A stretch of DNA of 64,000 nucleotides, taken from NCBI RefSeq assembly GCF_001650905.1, contig NZ_LXYG01000014.1, positions 1-64,000 of the forward strand, written 5' to 3'. This DNA is from Balneola sp. EhC07. Its GTDB lineage: Bacteria; Bacteroidota; Rhodothermia; Balneolales; Balneolaceae. The translations under genes and the position numbers were made by a program. Below are positions 1 to 10,151 of this stretch, one piece after another. The notes beneath the pieces were generated by a model. The model ran no database searches and was not told where the DNA came from. It saw only the letters and a program-made list of their open reading frames with translations. Each line of letters starts with the position of its first letter. Position 1 is the stretch's first letter.

Positions 1-1682
1 TTAAAATCCCATTCATAAATATATGTGCTATCAGCAATCGAATTTTTTTCATAGTAAATAATTTTCGATTCGGATAAAAAATCCAATATGTTAATTTCTT
101 TTTCTGAATAATTATAATTAATGGTTTTCTGTACCAATTCTTCTGTTACATAATTAATGACGCAAAAAATTAATTCTCGACTTCCTGTTATTTCATTTCC
201 ATAGATATCAGAGAATCCGATTAAATTATTTTCAGGTGATGGGCTAAAAAAATTTGTAGAAATAAAATCTGAGCCGATATCTGAGTTGTCAATTTTTGTA
301 TCATATTTTGTTAAAGTTCTCTCACCAATATTATACACTTCGAAATTAGAATCATGTAATTTTTTTGTGAAAATCAATCTTTTATCATTGCTAATAGAAG
401 AATACTTAACATCATTAAAAGAGAAATTATAAGTTTCGGACTGTGAAAAAGAAAGTAGATTAGCAACGTTCATAATTTTAACAGTAGAACTATTGTAAGT
501 TTTAATTCTAAATTTGTAATTATTTTGAGAAACTAAATTATTTACTATATAGCTTTTTTGTGTAGGGGGTAGATTAGCTATTTGAATAAATTGTCCTTCA
601 TTTATGCTTACTTCTACTTGAAAAGAATGTGTTGAGTAGGTATCGTTAGGATATTGAGCATTAATATCTTTCCAATCGATTCTAACTTGAGTTTCAGATA
701 ACTGTTCAAGGTTTGTAATTTCTGGAGCATAGCTAAGATTGTTTTCAGTCAGAAGATTGGAAAATCTACTTATTTGGTCATTAGTAGTGCCTCTAACTCC
801 AAATTGATGGAACTCATTAAAAGACGAGTCGATCTTTATTACCTGTGAAGCAAATAGAGTATCGATTTCGACCCATTCACTTAAGTGCATGTTTCTATCA
901 TCTCCAGTTCGTTGATAAATAATAAAGGTGTCATTAAAGTTGGAATTATCTTTCCATGAAAAAGAAACTGTTGCTTCATCAATAAATGAAATGGTCAGAT
1001 TTGTAGGATAGTTTATATTGATGTTTCCTGTTTCAATAGTTTTAATGCTGTTAAATGAGTCTTGGTAATCAAGTAACAATGCTGAGATTCTTAGATCAAC
1101 TTTGTAAAGGATACTGTTTTCCTTGAAAGTGTAATTTTGTGTTTCATTGTTAATTGTGTCTAAAACTGCCCAATCTCCACTACCCAATCTTTTTTCTATC
1201 ATAAAAGCATCAGCATATCCCCTAGAATTAGTTTCCCAAGCGATAGAAACCTGATTACCAGGAGTGTTAGGGGCACTGACCGATTCTAAGGGATCTAAGA
1301 CTAATTCGTCAATTTCAGTACTTCCTAGAGAATCAGAGCTTTCAGAAAAAGAACGAACTCTGTAAAAGGTATCTACAGCTAATTTTTTTGTGCTGTCAAT
1401 ATATTTGGATGAGTTAGCTGGTAGAGTATCTAAATCAAAAAAACTTTCCTTATTTCCATAAGACTTTTGAATAATAAAGCCATCCTCAAAATCTGATATA
1501 TCATTCCAGATAAGGGTAACGTTCTTCGAGGAGTCAATTGACAAAGCCAGGTTTCCGACATCAGGTGTAAATTGTCCATTCTCTGGATCATTCAAGTTAT
1601 CCCTTTCAAACTCAGGTCCGGTACTGCAACTAAGTACAAATCCGGTTATCAATATTAGTAAAAGGCTTATTCTAAAAGTCAT
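1..1682 (-). CDS. Secreted lipoprotein with fibronectin-III-like domains (partial, C-terminus off left edge)
   Basis: Reading leftward from ATG at 1682 the frame stays open for about 560 codons to the window edge, so the C-terminus is missing. The N-terminus is a lipoprotein signal: a hydrophobic stretch ending in FVLSC, with the lipid-attachment Cys at residue 19, so an envelope location is likely. About four segments of roughly 90 residues each repeat the fibronectin-III pattern (a valine/serine strand, WNDIS or WKDNS-type tryptophan, FIIQK/FIIYQ strand, then a Y-x-V/F-x-V/I-x strand). After about residue 440 the sequence changes to strands reminiscent of a TolB/WD-like beta-propeller (YSSISNDKRLIF, FFSPSPENNLIGF). 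Its start overlaps the 3' end of the upstream PEGA gene by 11 nt, which suggests translational coupling. No enzymatic motif is visible; carbohydrate or protein binding at the cell surface is a guess. Confidence 0.8.
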   Translation of the reverse strand, partial: MTFRISLLLILITGFVLSCSTGPEFERDNLNDPENGQFTPDVGNLALSIDSSKNVTLIWNDISDFEDGFIIQKSYGNKESFFDLDTLPANSSKYIDSTKKLAVDTFYRVRSFSESSDSLGSTEIDELVLDPLESVSAPNTPGNQVSIAWETNSRGYADAFMIEKRLGSGDWAVLDTINNETQNYTFKENSILYKVDLRISALLLDYQDSFNSIKTIETGNININYPTNLTISFIDEATVSFSWKDNSNFNDTFIIYQRTGDDRNMHLSEWVEIDTLFASQVIKIDSSFNEFHQFGVRGTTNDQISRFSNLLTENNLSYAPEITNLEQLSETQVRIDWKDINAQYPNDTYSTHSFQVEVSINEGQFIQIANLPPTQKSYIVNNLVSQNNYKFRIKTYNSSTVKIMNVANLLSFSQSETYNFSFNDVKYSSISNDKRLIFTKKLHDSNFEVYNIGERTLTKYDTKIDNSDIGSDFISTNFFSPSPENNLIGFSDIYGNEITGSRELIFCVINYVTEELVQKTINYNYSEKEINILDFLSESKIIYYEKNSIADSTYIYEWDF

Positions 1683-3060
1683 ATCGCAAAGAGAGTGTGG
1701 TGTAACGATTGTTGTCTACAACTTCATTATTTAAATAAAAATCAATATCTGTATTTGAACGGTAACCACCTTCGGGCTTGGAAGACAAAGCATCATAGAT
1801 ATTAAATGCATAAATAATTGCTGTTAAACTAAATAAAGCAATTCTCTGATTGTCTTGTTTTTTAACAACACTTTGTTGACGCTCTATCTGATCACCTAAT
1901 TCAAGAGCAACTTGTTCATTGTTAGTATTGTTGTACTGCTCTTTGAGATCATTAAACGTATTTAACTCTGAGTTGTATTGTCGCTTTTTTTGAATAGCAA
2001 AATATCCGGATAATAAAAAACTGCTTGACAAAAGATAGCCTTTCATTTTCTGTCTTTTATAGATCTGACTTGTACCGGGGATTACACTCAGAAATCTTGC
2101 AGCACTTTGCATAGGCTTGGCATATCCATCTACTACTAGAGCATTATCATTTTCGTTATTAAGGATAACGCCTGTCTGAGTATGCTCTCCGGTGTATTGA
2201 TTACGTATATTTATTTCGTAGGGACCTGTTCTCATATTTACTTTAGCGGCTCCGAATCCATAATACTCACCATTAATTATGATCTCAGAGTCTTCATCCG
2301 AAACTACGATCAAATTCGATTTGTACTCCGGTTGTGTCGCAATATTATCAGTTAATGTATACACAGTTGGATCTGAAAGCTCAAAATCATGATCTATTAC
2401 AATGGTAGTTGAGTCCTTGAAGTGTCTCCTGTATTGTATTTCTCCTGCTTTTATATGAGCAAGCGTTATCATGCGAGCACCGGGTTGAATTTTTACAGAG
2501 TCGCCGTTTGCAATTTTATAAGTGGTTCTTGTCTTATTCAGCATACTTATATAAAGCGAATCGACATTCGTATTTACTTTTAAGTAAGAAGAGTGTTTAT
2601 CTGTTACACTGTTTTCTCTTGCTTTGAATAATGAATCACTAAGTATATCGAATCTGTAAAAATTGTTTGAACCGGGTAGGTTCTTTTTAACTGATGGAAG
2701 AGCTTCATTCCTTAGGAGTTTCGAAAACAGATCGCTGGGAGATTTTAGTATTTCTCTAAAGTTGATACTTAAGATATGTACCGAGTCTGAAATAAAGTTT
2801 TCTCTGATTTCAATTTCAGGAGAAAATTCCGGTATAACCCTGATTGCTCTGTCACCGGGTTCGATTTCAAAAAACTCACCTGAGCGTGCCTGTTTGGCAG
2901 ATTCCAGGTTATCATCAATTAAAACATAGAAAAATTCATAGTTAGAATTGATCTGAATAGTTGCTACTGAATCAGGATTGGATTGAGCAGATAGAGTAAC
3001 TGAGTAAGCCAGAAAAGCAAAGCTTAGAAAGGCTACCTTGCGTAGATAATTAGCGTTCAT
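1672..3060 (-). CDS. Secreted PEGA-domain membrane protein with DUF5683-like C-terminus
   Basis: 462 residues beginning with a signal peptide (hydrophobic LRKVAFLSFAFLAYS, cleavage near LSAQS). Around residues 250-300 is a PEGA-like segment (IIINGEYYGFGAAKVNMRTG), a small beta domain common in surface proteins of this group. Around 325-345 is PGTSQIYKRQKMKGY, which resembles the PGxGQxYxxxxxKG signature of the DUF5683 membrane family, followed by two hydrophobic segments (about 342-358 and 406-424) separated by a charged coiled-coil-like linker. The C-terminus alternates polar and apolar residues and ends in Phe, as outer-membrane strands do. It is the first gene of a leftward pair, overlapping the lipoprotein gene. 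Family assignment is from memory of motifs; function is unknown. Confidence 0.75.
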   Translation of the reverse strand: MNANYLRKVAFLSFAFLAYSVTLSAQSNPDSVATIQINSNYEFFYVLIDDNLESAKQARSGEFFEIEPGDRAIRVIPEFSPEIEIRENFISDSVHILSINFREILKSPSDLFSKLLRNEALPSVKKNLPGSNNFYRFDILSDSLFKARENSVTDKHSSYLKVNTNVDSLYISMLNKTRTTYKIANGDSVKIQPGARMITLAHIKAGEIQYRRHFKDSTTIVIDHDFELSDPTVYTLTDNIATQPEYKSNLIVVSDEDSEIIINGEYYGFGAAKVNMRTGPYEINIRNQYTGEHTQTGVILNNENDNALVVDGYAKPMQSAARFLSVIPGTSQIYKRQKMKGYLLSSSFLLSGYFAIQKKRQYNSELNTFNDLKEQYNNTNNEQVALELGDQIERQQSVVKKQDNQRIALFSLTAIIYAFNIYDALSSKPEGGYRSNTDIDFYLNNEVVDNNRYTTLSLRYDF

Positions 3061-3145
3061 TTAGATAAAAAAAGCATTATTTTAAGATGAAATAATATAG
3101 TTAAATACATTAAGTAATAATAGAAACTTACTACTGAATTCCTAA

Positions 3146-5683
3146 ATGCATTCATACAACCCATCTGCCATAGAAACCAAATGGCAAAAGTACTGGCTAG
3201 AAAATAAGACCTTTAAAACACCGACTGACACTTCTAAGCCCAAGTTTTATGTGCTGGACATGTTTCCATATCCTAGTGGGTCGGGACTTCATGTAGGTCA
3301 CCCGGAAGGATATACGGCAACCGATATCGTTGCAAGATATAAAAGAATGAATGGCTTTAACGTGCTTCATCCAATGGGTTGGGATGCATTTGGTTTACCT
3401 GCAGAACAGTACGCAGTAAAGACAGGAACTCATCCAAAAATCACTACAGAGAAAAACGTAAATAAATTTCGGGAGCAGTTGCAGGCTATTGGCTTCAGTT
3501 ATGACTGGGACAGGGAAATCAATACGACAGATCCTGATTATTTTAAATGGACTCAGTGGATCTTCCTTAAGTTATTTGAACGGGGTTTAGCGTACGAAGA
3601 TGAAGTAGCTGTGAATTGGTGTCCTGAGTTGGGAACCGTATTGGCTAACGAAGAAGTAATTGACGGAAAGAGCGAAGTTGGTGGTTATCCGGTTGTAAGA
3701 AAGCCAATGAGACAGTGGGTTCTGAAAATTACAGAATATGCAGAACGACTTTTAAATGATCTTGAAGATCTGGACTGGCCGGAATCGCTGAAAGACATGC
3801 AGCGAAACTGGATCGGGAAATCGATCGGGGCAGAAGTAGATTTTCAGATCAAAGATCATAACGAAAAACTAAGAGTATTTACAACCCGTCCGGATACAAT
3901 TTTCGGTGCAACGTATATGGTTATTGCTCCAGAACATCGACTTGTAAATGAGATCACAACAGATGATCAGAAAGATGCAGTTGCAAAATACAGAGCTGAA
4001 GTTGAGTTAAAGTCTGATCTTGAACGACAGGAATTAACCAAAGAAAAGACCGGAGTTTTTACAGGTGCGTATGCGATCAATCCGGCAAATGGTAAAGAAG
4101 TTCCCATCTGGATAGCCGATTATGTATTGGTGAGTTACGGAACCGGAGCCATAATGGCGGTTCCTGCTCAGGACGAAAGAGACTGGGAATTCGCTGAGAA
4201 ATACGATCTTGAAATAGTTAGAACAGTTCAGCCGGAAGAAGGCTTTGAAGGGAAGGCGTATACCGGTAACGGACCTGCGATAAACAGTGACTTTCTGAAT
4301 GGCTTAAAGATCAAAGAAGCCAAGCAAAAGATCATCAGATTTCTGGAAGAAAAAGGAGCAGGCAAGAAAGCGGTTAATTATAAACTTCGTGATTGGTTGT
4401 TTTCAAGACAGCGATACTGGGGCGAACCGTTTCCAATTATTCATGTGGACGGGGAAGCAAAAGCTATTTCTAAAGATGAATTACCACTGCAACTTCCGGA
4501 AGTTGAAAAATATGAGCCAACGGGTAATGGCGAGCCTCCTTTGGCAAATGCTACTGAGTGGGTAAAAACTACCGATCCTGAAACAGGTAAGGAAGCCATT
4601 CGCGAAACCAATACCATGCCGCAGTGGGCAGGTTCTTGCTGGTATTATTTACGATATATTTCACCAGATTTTGATGGAGGACCGGTTGATCCTGAATACG
4701 AGAAATACTGGATGCCTGTGGATCTTTATATAGGTGGCGCTGAACATGCGGTTCTTCATTTATTGTATGCCCGCTTCTGGCATAAAGTGCTTTATGATTG
4801 TGGGATATTATCTACAAAAGAGCCGTTTCAAAAACTTGTGAATCAGGGAATGATTCTTGGGGAAATGGAATACACATCCAAAGATGGAAATAAGCTTTCT
4901 GACGATGAAGTTGAGAAAAAAGGCGATGGATTTGTTGAGAAATCTACGGGCGCAAAAGTAGAAGCCAGAGCTCATAAGATGAGTAAAAGTCGGGGGAATG
5001 TAATTAACCCGGACAATATCATTGCTCAATACGGAGCAGATTCTTTACGATTGTATGAGATGTTTATGGGACCTCTTGAACAAGTTAAACCTTGGAGTAC
5101 GAAAGGGGTGGAAGGGGTAAACCGGTTCTTAAACCGAGCCTGGAGATTGCTGATCAATGAAGATTCAGGAGAATTAAATTCAAAAATAAATGATGATGAG
5201 CCAACTAAAGATCAGCTGAAAGTATTACATGAAGCTATCAAAAAAGTAACGGAAGATATTGAATCACTCAGGTTTAATACGGCGATTTCTTCATTAATGA
5301 TCTTCACAAACGAAGCCAACCAATGGAACACTATTCCTAAGTCAATAGCGCAGGATTTTGTGATCCTATTATCACCATTTGCACCTCATGTTTGTGAGGA
5401 ATTGTGGAAATTATTGGGTAAAAATGATTCTATCGCATATGCTGAATGGCCTGAATTTGTAGAAGATTATCTGAAAGAAGATTCAATTCTATATCCGATA
5501 CAGATCAATGGAAAAGTAAGAAGTGAGATAAATATCCCTTCAGATAAAGCTGTTGATAAAGAATTTGTATTAGCTCAGGCAAAACAGGATGAGAAGATAA
5601 AAGAGTATTTAAAAAGTTCAGAAATAATAAAGGAAATTTTCGTTCCAAAGAGGATAATTAATCTAGTTGTAAAGCCACGATAA
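3146..5683 (+). CDS. leuS: Leucyl-tRNA synthetase
   Basis: Charges tRNA-Leu with leucine in the cytoplasm. 845 residues, the usual bacterial LeuRS length. The class I HIGH motif is HVGH at residues 49-52, the KMSKS motif is exact at 611-615, and the CP1 editing domain between them carries the threonine-rich TTRPDT at 246-251 and the [15 protein letters not shown] stretch used to clear mischarged tRNA. The C-terminal anticodon-binding helical region and small C-terminal domain are intact. The start at 3146 gives the typical N-terminus ending in WQKYW. It is divergent from the PEGA gene across 85 bp that should hold both promoters. Confidence 0.98.
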   Translation: MHSYNPSAIETKWQKYWLENKTFKTPTDTSKPKFYVLDMFPYPSGSGLHVGHPEGYTATDIVARYKRMNGFNVLHPMGWDAFGLPAEQYAVKTGTHPKITTEKNVNKFREQLQAIGFSYDWDREINTTDPDYFKWTQWIFLKLFERGLAYEDEVAVNWCPELGTVLANEEVIDGKSEVGGYPVVRKPMRQWVLKITEYAERLLNDLEDLDWPESLKDMQRNWIGKSIGAEVDFQIKDHNEKLRVFTTRPDTIFGATYMVIAPEHRLVNEITTDDQKDAVAKYRAEVELKSDLERQELTKEKTGVFTGAYAINPANGKEVPIWIADYVLVSYGTGAIMAVPAQDERDWEFAEKYDLEIVRTVQPEEGFEGKAYTGNGPAINSDFLNGLKIKEAKQKIIRFLEEKGAGKKAVNYKLRDWLFSRQRYWGEPFPIIHVDGEAKAISKDELPLQLPEVEKYEPTGNGEPPLANATEWVKTTDPETGKEAIRETNTMPQWAGSCWYYLRYISPDFDGGPVDPEYEKYWMPVDLYIGGAEHAVLHLLYARFWHKVLYDCGILSTKEPFQKLVNQGMILGEMEYTSKDGNKLSDDEVEKKGDGFVEKSTGAKVEARAHKMSKSRGNVINPDNIIAQYGADSLRLYEMFMGPLEQVKPWSTKGVEGVNRFLNRAWRLLINEDSGELNSKINDDEPTKDQLKVLHEAIKKVTEDIESLRFNTAISSLMIFTNEANQWNTIPKSIAQDFVILLSPFAPHVCEELWKLLGKNDSIAYAEWPEFVEDYLKEDSILYPIQINGKVRSEINIPSDKAVDKEFVLAQAKQDEKIKEYLKSSEIIKEIFVPKRIINLVVKPR

Positions 5684-5741
5684 CTTCATTTAATTAAGCA
5701 CATTTAATTAAAAAGCTTCATTTAATAATGTTATACTTTTA

Positions 5742-5761
5742 CCGGTAATATATTTTACCGG
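5742..5761. promoter_or_regulatory. Inverted repeat upstream of sensor kinase gene
   Basis: CCGGTAA and TTACCGG face each other across 6 nt, ending 20 bp before the kinase start codon. The preceding 50 bp also contain two direct copies of CTTCATTTAAT and two of ATTTAATTAA. The palindrome could be an operator or an mRNA hairpin in the leader; it has no T-run, so it is a poor leuS terminator. Confidence 0.35.
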
Positions 5762-5781
5762 ATACAGTAGCAGTTATATTT

Positions 5782-8736
5782 ATGAAGTATTTAAGAGTGC
5801 TTTTTGTTGAGGACAATCCCAATGATGTTGAATTATTATTTCGGCATATCAAAAAAGCTAATTTTGAGATTGAATATGATATCGCAACTTCCCTCGAGGA
5901 GATAGGCGATCTCACTGATAAATACAGATATGATATTTGTATTTGTGATTATAAGCTTCCCGGCTTTTCCGGTATTGATGCTGTAAAGCAAATCCACGAA
6001 ATGGATAAAGATATTCCGGTTATCCTTGTTTCTGGTACCATTCCGGGTGAACAGGCGATCGATGCCTTATTATCCGGAGCTAAAGATTATGTTCTCAAAG
6101 ATAATCTTCAAAGACTATTGCCTGCAATTGAAAGAGAATTGGATGCTCTTACCCAAAGGAGAGAAAAAAGAAAAAGCGATAGACTTTTAAATGCAATAGT
6201 CGATGGACCCATTGGAGTTAGAATTTCTGATAAAGATGGTACCATCATAAAAGTAAATAATGCATACTGTGATATTTTAGGATACGCTGAAGGAGAATTA
6301 GTAGGCAAAAATCTTTCGTTAGTAACTCCTATTGAAAGTAAAGAGGAAGCAGAAGAAGCTTATAACACACTTATTGATGGTGATGAATCAACGCTTTCTC
6401 AAATAAAAGAAGTCAAGAAAGACGGGGCTTTTGTAGATATACTAGTTAACTACAGTGTTGAGAAAACAGAAGATGAAGTTTTAGTCATTTCAACAATACA
6501 GGATGTATCAGATCTGTTGATGAATAAATCCTTTCTTGAACAAACAAGTAAAAGTGCCGGTGTAGGGGGATGGGAATATCATATTGAAACGGATGTTGTA
6601 AAAATGAGTCCTAAAATATTTGAAATATTCGAGATGGATGATATGACTGATAAAAACGCTGAACAACTTATTTCCATCTATCATGAAGACGACCGCCAAA
6701 TTATCAGAGACGCATTAGTAGATTGTATTGCAAATAAAGTAACCAAAAGTTTGCCACTTCGAATAAATGGATTAAAAGGGACGGAAAAGTATGTAAGGCT
6801 TACTTTTGATCCTTTTGTAGTGAATGATGTAACCATAAAATTATATGGTTCCTTAAAGGATGTGACAGAAGAGAAATTACTTGAATTGGAAATCGAACAA
6901 AGAGAACAAAGATACAGGTTTTTATTCCACAACAATCCCAATCCTTTAATGATTGTTGATGATTCAGGATCAGAAACTATTATTGATGTAAACCATGCGG
7001 CAACGGAGCTTTATGGATATACCAAGGAAGAGTTTGTTAGTATGACCACATTCGATCTTAGGCCACCAGAAGATCATGAGATGTTTCAGAATATAGTTAA
7101 TGGTCTGAGTGAGAAAGAAAAAGAGGGGATTAAAACAATAAGAACTAATCATTTAAAGAAGAATGGTGAATTGATCATTGTAGATGCTCATTGGAAGAAA
7201 ATTAGCTTGGGAGGGGAAAGAAGCAGGCTGATACTTTTAATTGATAATACAGAAAAGGCAATGTTTGAACAGGAACTGATTAAAACAAACTCATTGCTAA
7301 AAACACTGATTGATTTAGCCCCAATTGGTGTGGTTACAGTAAATACGGAAGGAATTGTGGACAAGGTTTGGAATGCAGAGGCTGAAAATATTTTCGGGTG
7401 GACAAATGAAGAAGCTGACGGTAATTTCCTGCCCTATGCACTAAGAGACAAGAAAAGAGAAGCACAAAATAACTTAAAGAAGGTGGCAGAAACCGGCAGG
7501 ACGGAATTAATAACTATCGAGAGAGAAACAAAAAAAGGAAAAGAAATCGTTTTAAGGGAGTATTTAACACCAATAATAGGCAAAGATGGTAAGGTTGAAA
7601 AGGTAATGCTCTTGATCGAGGACATCACCAATACTATCAAAGTGGAAAGAGCCTTAGTAGATAGCGAGCAAAAGTACAGGAATCTGGTAGAAGCCTCTCA
7701 CGATCTTGTTTGGAGAATTGATATTGAAGGAAATTTTAGTTTTATCAATAATGCCAGTTCATCAATTCTGGGTTACAGGCCTGCCGAAATGATCGGAAAT
7801 TCATTTGCTCCATATATAAATCCGTCAAAAGTAGAAGAAACAGTAAGTGTACATGAAAGTGTCATTAAAGGCGATGTTTTTGAAAGTTTTCCACTTGAAA
7901 TGGTAACATCGGAAGGAGAACTCAGACACCTCTCTGCAACTGCTTATCCAATAGTGGATGATAATGGAATGATAGTTGGTTGCTCAGGCACAGCAACTGA
8001 TATTACATATTTAAAGAACTACCAATCTCAGTTAGAAGAATCCTTAGCTGAAAAAGAAATTCTTATTAAAGAGATTCACCATAGGGTGAAAAATAATTTA
8101 GCGGTTATATCAGGATTATTTGCTTTGCAGGCTATGCATGTGGACAAAGATGACAATGAGACCCTAACAATTTTACAGGAGAGCCAATCCAGAATTAAAT
8201 CTATAGCTGCAATTCATGAAAAGCTCTACCAGAATCATGTTTTTAGTAGCATAGAGATCAAAAGTTATTTAACCGATGTTGTTTCAGAAATAGCTGAGAC
8301 TTATGAAAGAAATGATAAGAATATAGAAATTGAAGTGTTGGGAGATGAAGTTTCTTTAAACGTAAATCAAGCTGTTCCATTCGGTATTTTGGCAAACGAA
8401 CTAATTGTAAATGCTTATAAGTATGCTTTTGATGGAAAGGACCTTGGAAAAATCAATGTAAGTTTAAATGTAGTTGGGAAAGAATTGATCTTTTGTGTTG
8501 CTGACAATGGTATTGGCTTGGCAGAAGGTTTTGATATCAATGAGTTGAACTCACTTGGAATGACATTGATAAGAACTTTGGCAGAGCAATTAAATGCGAC
8601 ATTTGATTGGGACACTAAAACAGGAGAGGGAGTTAATTTTAAAGTTAGTTTTGTTCCTGATACACTTATTAAATCCACTTGGATAAAAAAAAAGCCTGAA
8701 AACAAAATAATTTCCAGGCTTAATAAAAAGAGATGA
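5782..8736 (+). CDS. Receiver / multi-PAS / HisKA_2 sensor histidine kinase
   Basis: 984 residues, no membrane segment, so a cytoplasmic sensor. An N-terminal response-regulator receiver (1-125) has acidic E10/D11, phospho-acceptor D56 in CICDYKLPG and K106. Five PAS-like segments follow at about 135-245, 255-365, 375-490, 500-615 and 628-750, with typical NxxxxxxxGY cores. The dimerisation/phospho-acceptor helix is of the HisKA_2 type (EIHHRVKNNL, H766/H767), and the HATPase has an N box (ANELIVNA, 871-878) and G box (DNGIG, 908-912). Having the receiver first suggests it is phosphorylated by another kinase or gates its own activity; the cognate output regulator is not in the window. The signal sensed cannot be told from sequence. 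The last codons contain the terminator of the convergent citrate synthase gene. Confidence 0.93.
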   Translation: MKYLRVLFVEDNPNDVELLFRHIKKANFEIEYDIATSLEEIGDLTDKYRYDICICDYKLPGFSGIDAVKQIHEMDKDIPVILVSGTIPGEQAIDALLSGAKDYVLKDNLQRLLPAIERELDALTQRREKRKSDRLLNAIVDGPIGVRISDKDGTIIKVNNAYCDILGYAEGELVGKNLSLVTPIESKEEAEEAYNTLIDGDESTLSQIKEVKKDGAFVDILVNYSVEKTEDEVLVISTIQDVSDLLMNKSFLEQTSKSAGVGGWEYHIETDVVKMSPKIFEIFEMDDMTDKNAEQLISIYHEDDRQIIRDALVDCIANKVTKSLPLRINGLKGTEKYVRLTFDPFVVNDVTIKLYGSLKDVTEEKLLELEIEQREQRYRFLFHNNPNPLMIVDDSGSETIIDVNHAATELYGYTKEEFVSMTTFDLRPPEDHEMFQNIVNGLSEKEKEGIKTIRTNHLKKNGELIIVDAHWKKISLGGERSRLILLIDNTEKAMFEQELIKTNSLLKTLIDLAPIGVVTVNTEGIVDKVWNAEAENIFGWTNEEADGNFLPYALRDKKREAQNNLKKVAETGRTELITIERETKKGKEIVLREYLTPIIGKDGKVEKVMLLIEDITNTIKVERALVDSEQKYRNLVEASHDLVWRIDIEGNFSFINNASSSILGYRPAEMIGNSFAPYINPSKVEETVSVHESVIKGDVFESFPLEMVTSEGELRHLSATAYPIVDDNGMIVGCSGTATDITYLKNYQSQLEESLAEKEILIKEIHHRVKNNLAVISGLFALQAMHVDKDDNETLTILQESQSRIKSIAAIHEKLYQNHVFSSIEIKSYLTDVVSEIAETYERNDKNIEIEVLGDEVSLNVNQAVPFGILANELIVNAYKYAFDGKDLGKINVSLNVVGKELIFCVADNGIGLAEGFDINELNSLGMTLIRTLAEQLNATFDWDTKTGEGVNFKVSFVPDTLIKSTWIKKKPENKIISRLNKKR
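8685..8721 (-). terminator. Rho-independent terminator of citrate synthase gene, nested in kinase 3' end
   Basis: Arms AAGCCTG (8692-8698) and CAGGCTT (8715-8721) form a 7-bp stem. Read leftward it is followed by nine T residues (complement of 8685-8693). On the + strand no T-run follows, so it serves the leftward gene although it lies inside the kinase coding sequence. Confidence 0.7.
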
Positions 8737-8744
8737 TACAGATC

Positions 8745-9914
8745 TTATCTGTTTTCTAAAGGAGTCCAGTCCAGATTCTTTTCACCTACATACAGCGCGC
8801 GTGGACGAATTAATCTGTTGTTAGCAGCTTGTTCCATAACATGGCCGGTCCAGCCCGAAACTCTACTCATTGTAAAAATACAAGTATATAGATCCGGCTC
8901 AATACCAATAGAATAATAAACGGTAGCTGAGAAGAAATCTACATTTGGGTCAATGTTTTTTTCTTCTTTCATGGTGTTGAGCATATCCATACTCCAACGG
9001 TACAATTCTTCATGTCCTGTTTCTTCAGAAAGAGCTTTCGCCATTTTTTGAAGGTGATATCCGCGTGGATCAAAAACTTTATATACTCGATGACCAAAGC
9101 CCATCATTTTTTCTTTGCTGTCCAGTTTTTTCTTTGTGAAAGCAACTGCATCGGCATCTTTACCTTGTTCTGAAAGTTCAAGAAGAGTATTCATTACAGC
9201 AGTGTTAGCACCACCATGTAAAGGGCCTTTTAAAGCGCCAATCGCTCCGGTAACAGAAGAGTACATATCAGCCATAGTAGCAGTGATAGTTCTTGCCGTA
9301 AAAGTAGAAGCGTTCATCCCGTGTTCGGCATGAAGGATCAAGCAAAGATCCATTGTTTTTTCAGCTTGCTTACCCGGCTTTTCTCCATTTAACATATAAA
9401 GGAAGTTAAAAGCTGTACTGCCTTCTTTCAACGGAGCGATGATCTCTTTTCCTTTTCTGGATCTGTCAAATGCTGCAATTATAGAAGGAATACGGGCAGT
9501 GATTGAAATAGCCTGATCCATGAACAGGCTTTCGTCGAACTTACCAAAGGTTGAGTCGCTGTCTGCCAACATAGAAACCGAAGTTCTCAATACTGCCATT
9601 GGCTCAGCATCTTTACTGGTAGATTTAATATAATTAAGAACAGCTTCAGGTAATTCTCTGTGATCAACCAATTCTTTTTTCAGGTTTTCTAACTCTGAAC
9701 TGTTTGGCAGCCGATCATTCCAAAGCAAAAAACAAACTTCTTCAAAAGTAGCATTTTCCGCTAATGTGTCAATATGATAGCCAGAGTAAATAAGATCTCC
9801 CACTTTACCATCTATAAAACTTTTGGTAGTAGAAAAAGCTACAATACCATCAAGTCCCTTGTTAATGTGTGGATATTCTTGTTCGTCAAAACCAGTATGT
9901 AAATCAGAAGACAT
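8745..9914 (-). CDS. gltA: Citrate synthase
   Basis: Condenses oxaloacetate and acetyl-CoA to citrate at the entry of the TCA cycle. 389 residues, the length of the short (type I, archaeal/Gram-positive-like) citrate synthases rather than the hexameric E. coli form. The catalytic His-His-Asp set is visible: H233 in PLHGGAN, H275 in GFGHRVYK and D326 in NVDFFSA, with the HAEHGMNAST loop at 195-204. The 2-methylcitrate synthases of the same family cannot be fully excluded, but no propionate-pathway genes lie nearby. The gene is convergent with the sensor kinase (8 bp between stops). Confidence 0.95.
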   Translation of the reverse strand: MSSDLHTGFDEQEYPHINKGLDGIVAFSTTKSFIDGKVGDLIYSGYHIDTLAENATFEEVCFLLWNDRLPNSSELENLKKELVDHRELPEAVLNYIKSTSKDAEPMAVLRTSVSMLADSDSTFGKFDESLFMDQAISITARIPSIIAAFDRSRKGKEIIAPLKEGSTAFNFLYMLNGEKPGKQAEKTMDLCLILHAEHGMNASTFTARTITATMADMYSSVTGAIGALKGPLHGGANTAVMNTLLELSEQGKDADAVAFTKKKLDSKEKMMGFGHRVYKVFDPRGYHLQKMAKALSEETGHEELYRWSMDMLNTMKEEKNIDPNVDFFSATVYYSIGIEPDLYTCIFTMSRVSGWTGHVMEQAANNRLIRPRALYVGEKNLDWTPLENR

Positions 9915-10151
9915 TCGATCTCAAAATTTAGTGTTTAATAATTTCTTGTGCGTCCTTCAGTCAGGTATCCAAGCACTAAACCTTTTTTAAATCTCAATCG
10001 TTTAGTTTGGATTAAACTCTATCCTTTTTTGGGAAGAATAATAAAATAAGATTATCTGGAGAAAATTGTCGAATTAATTTATTCTTTTAACATCTGTAAG
10101 CGCTTTTCTGCATTTAGTGATCAAGCAGATTTGTGCGTGAAGAAATGTTAA

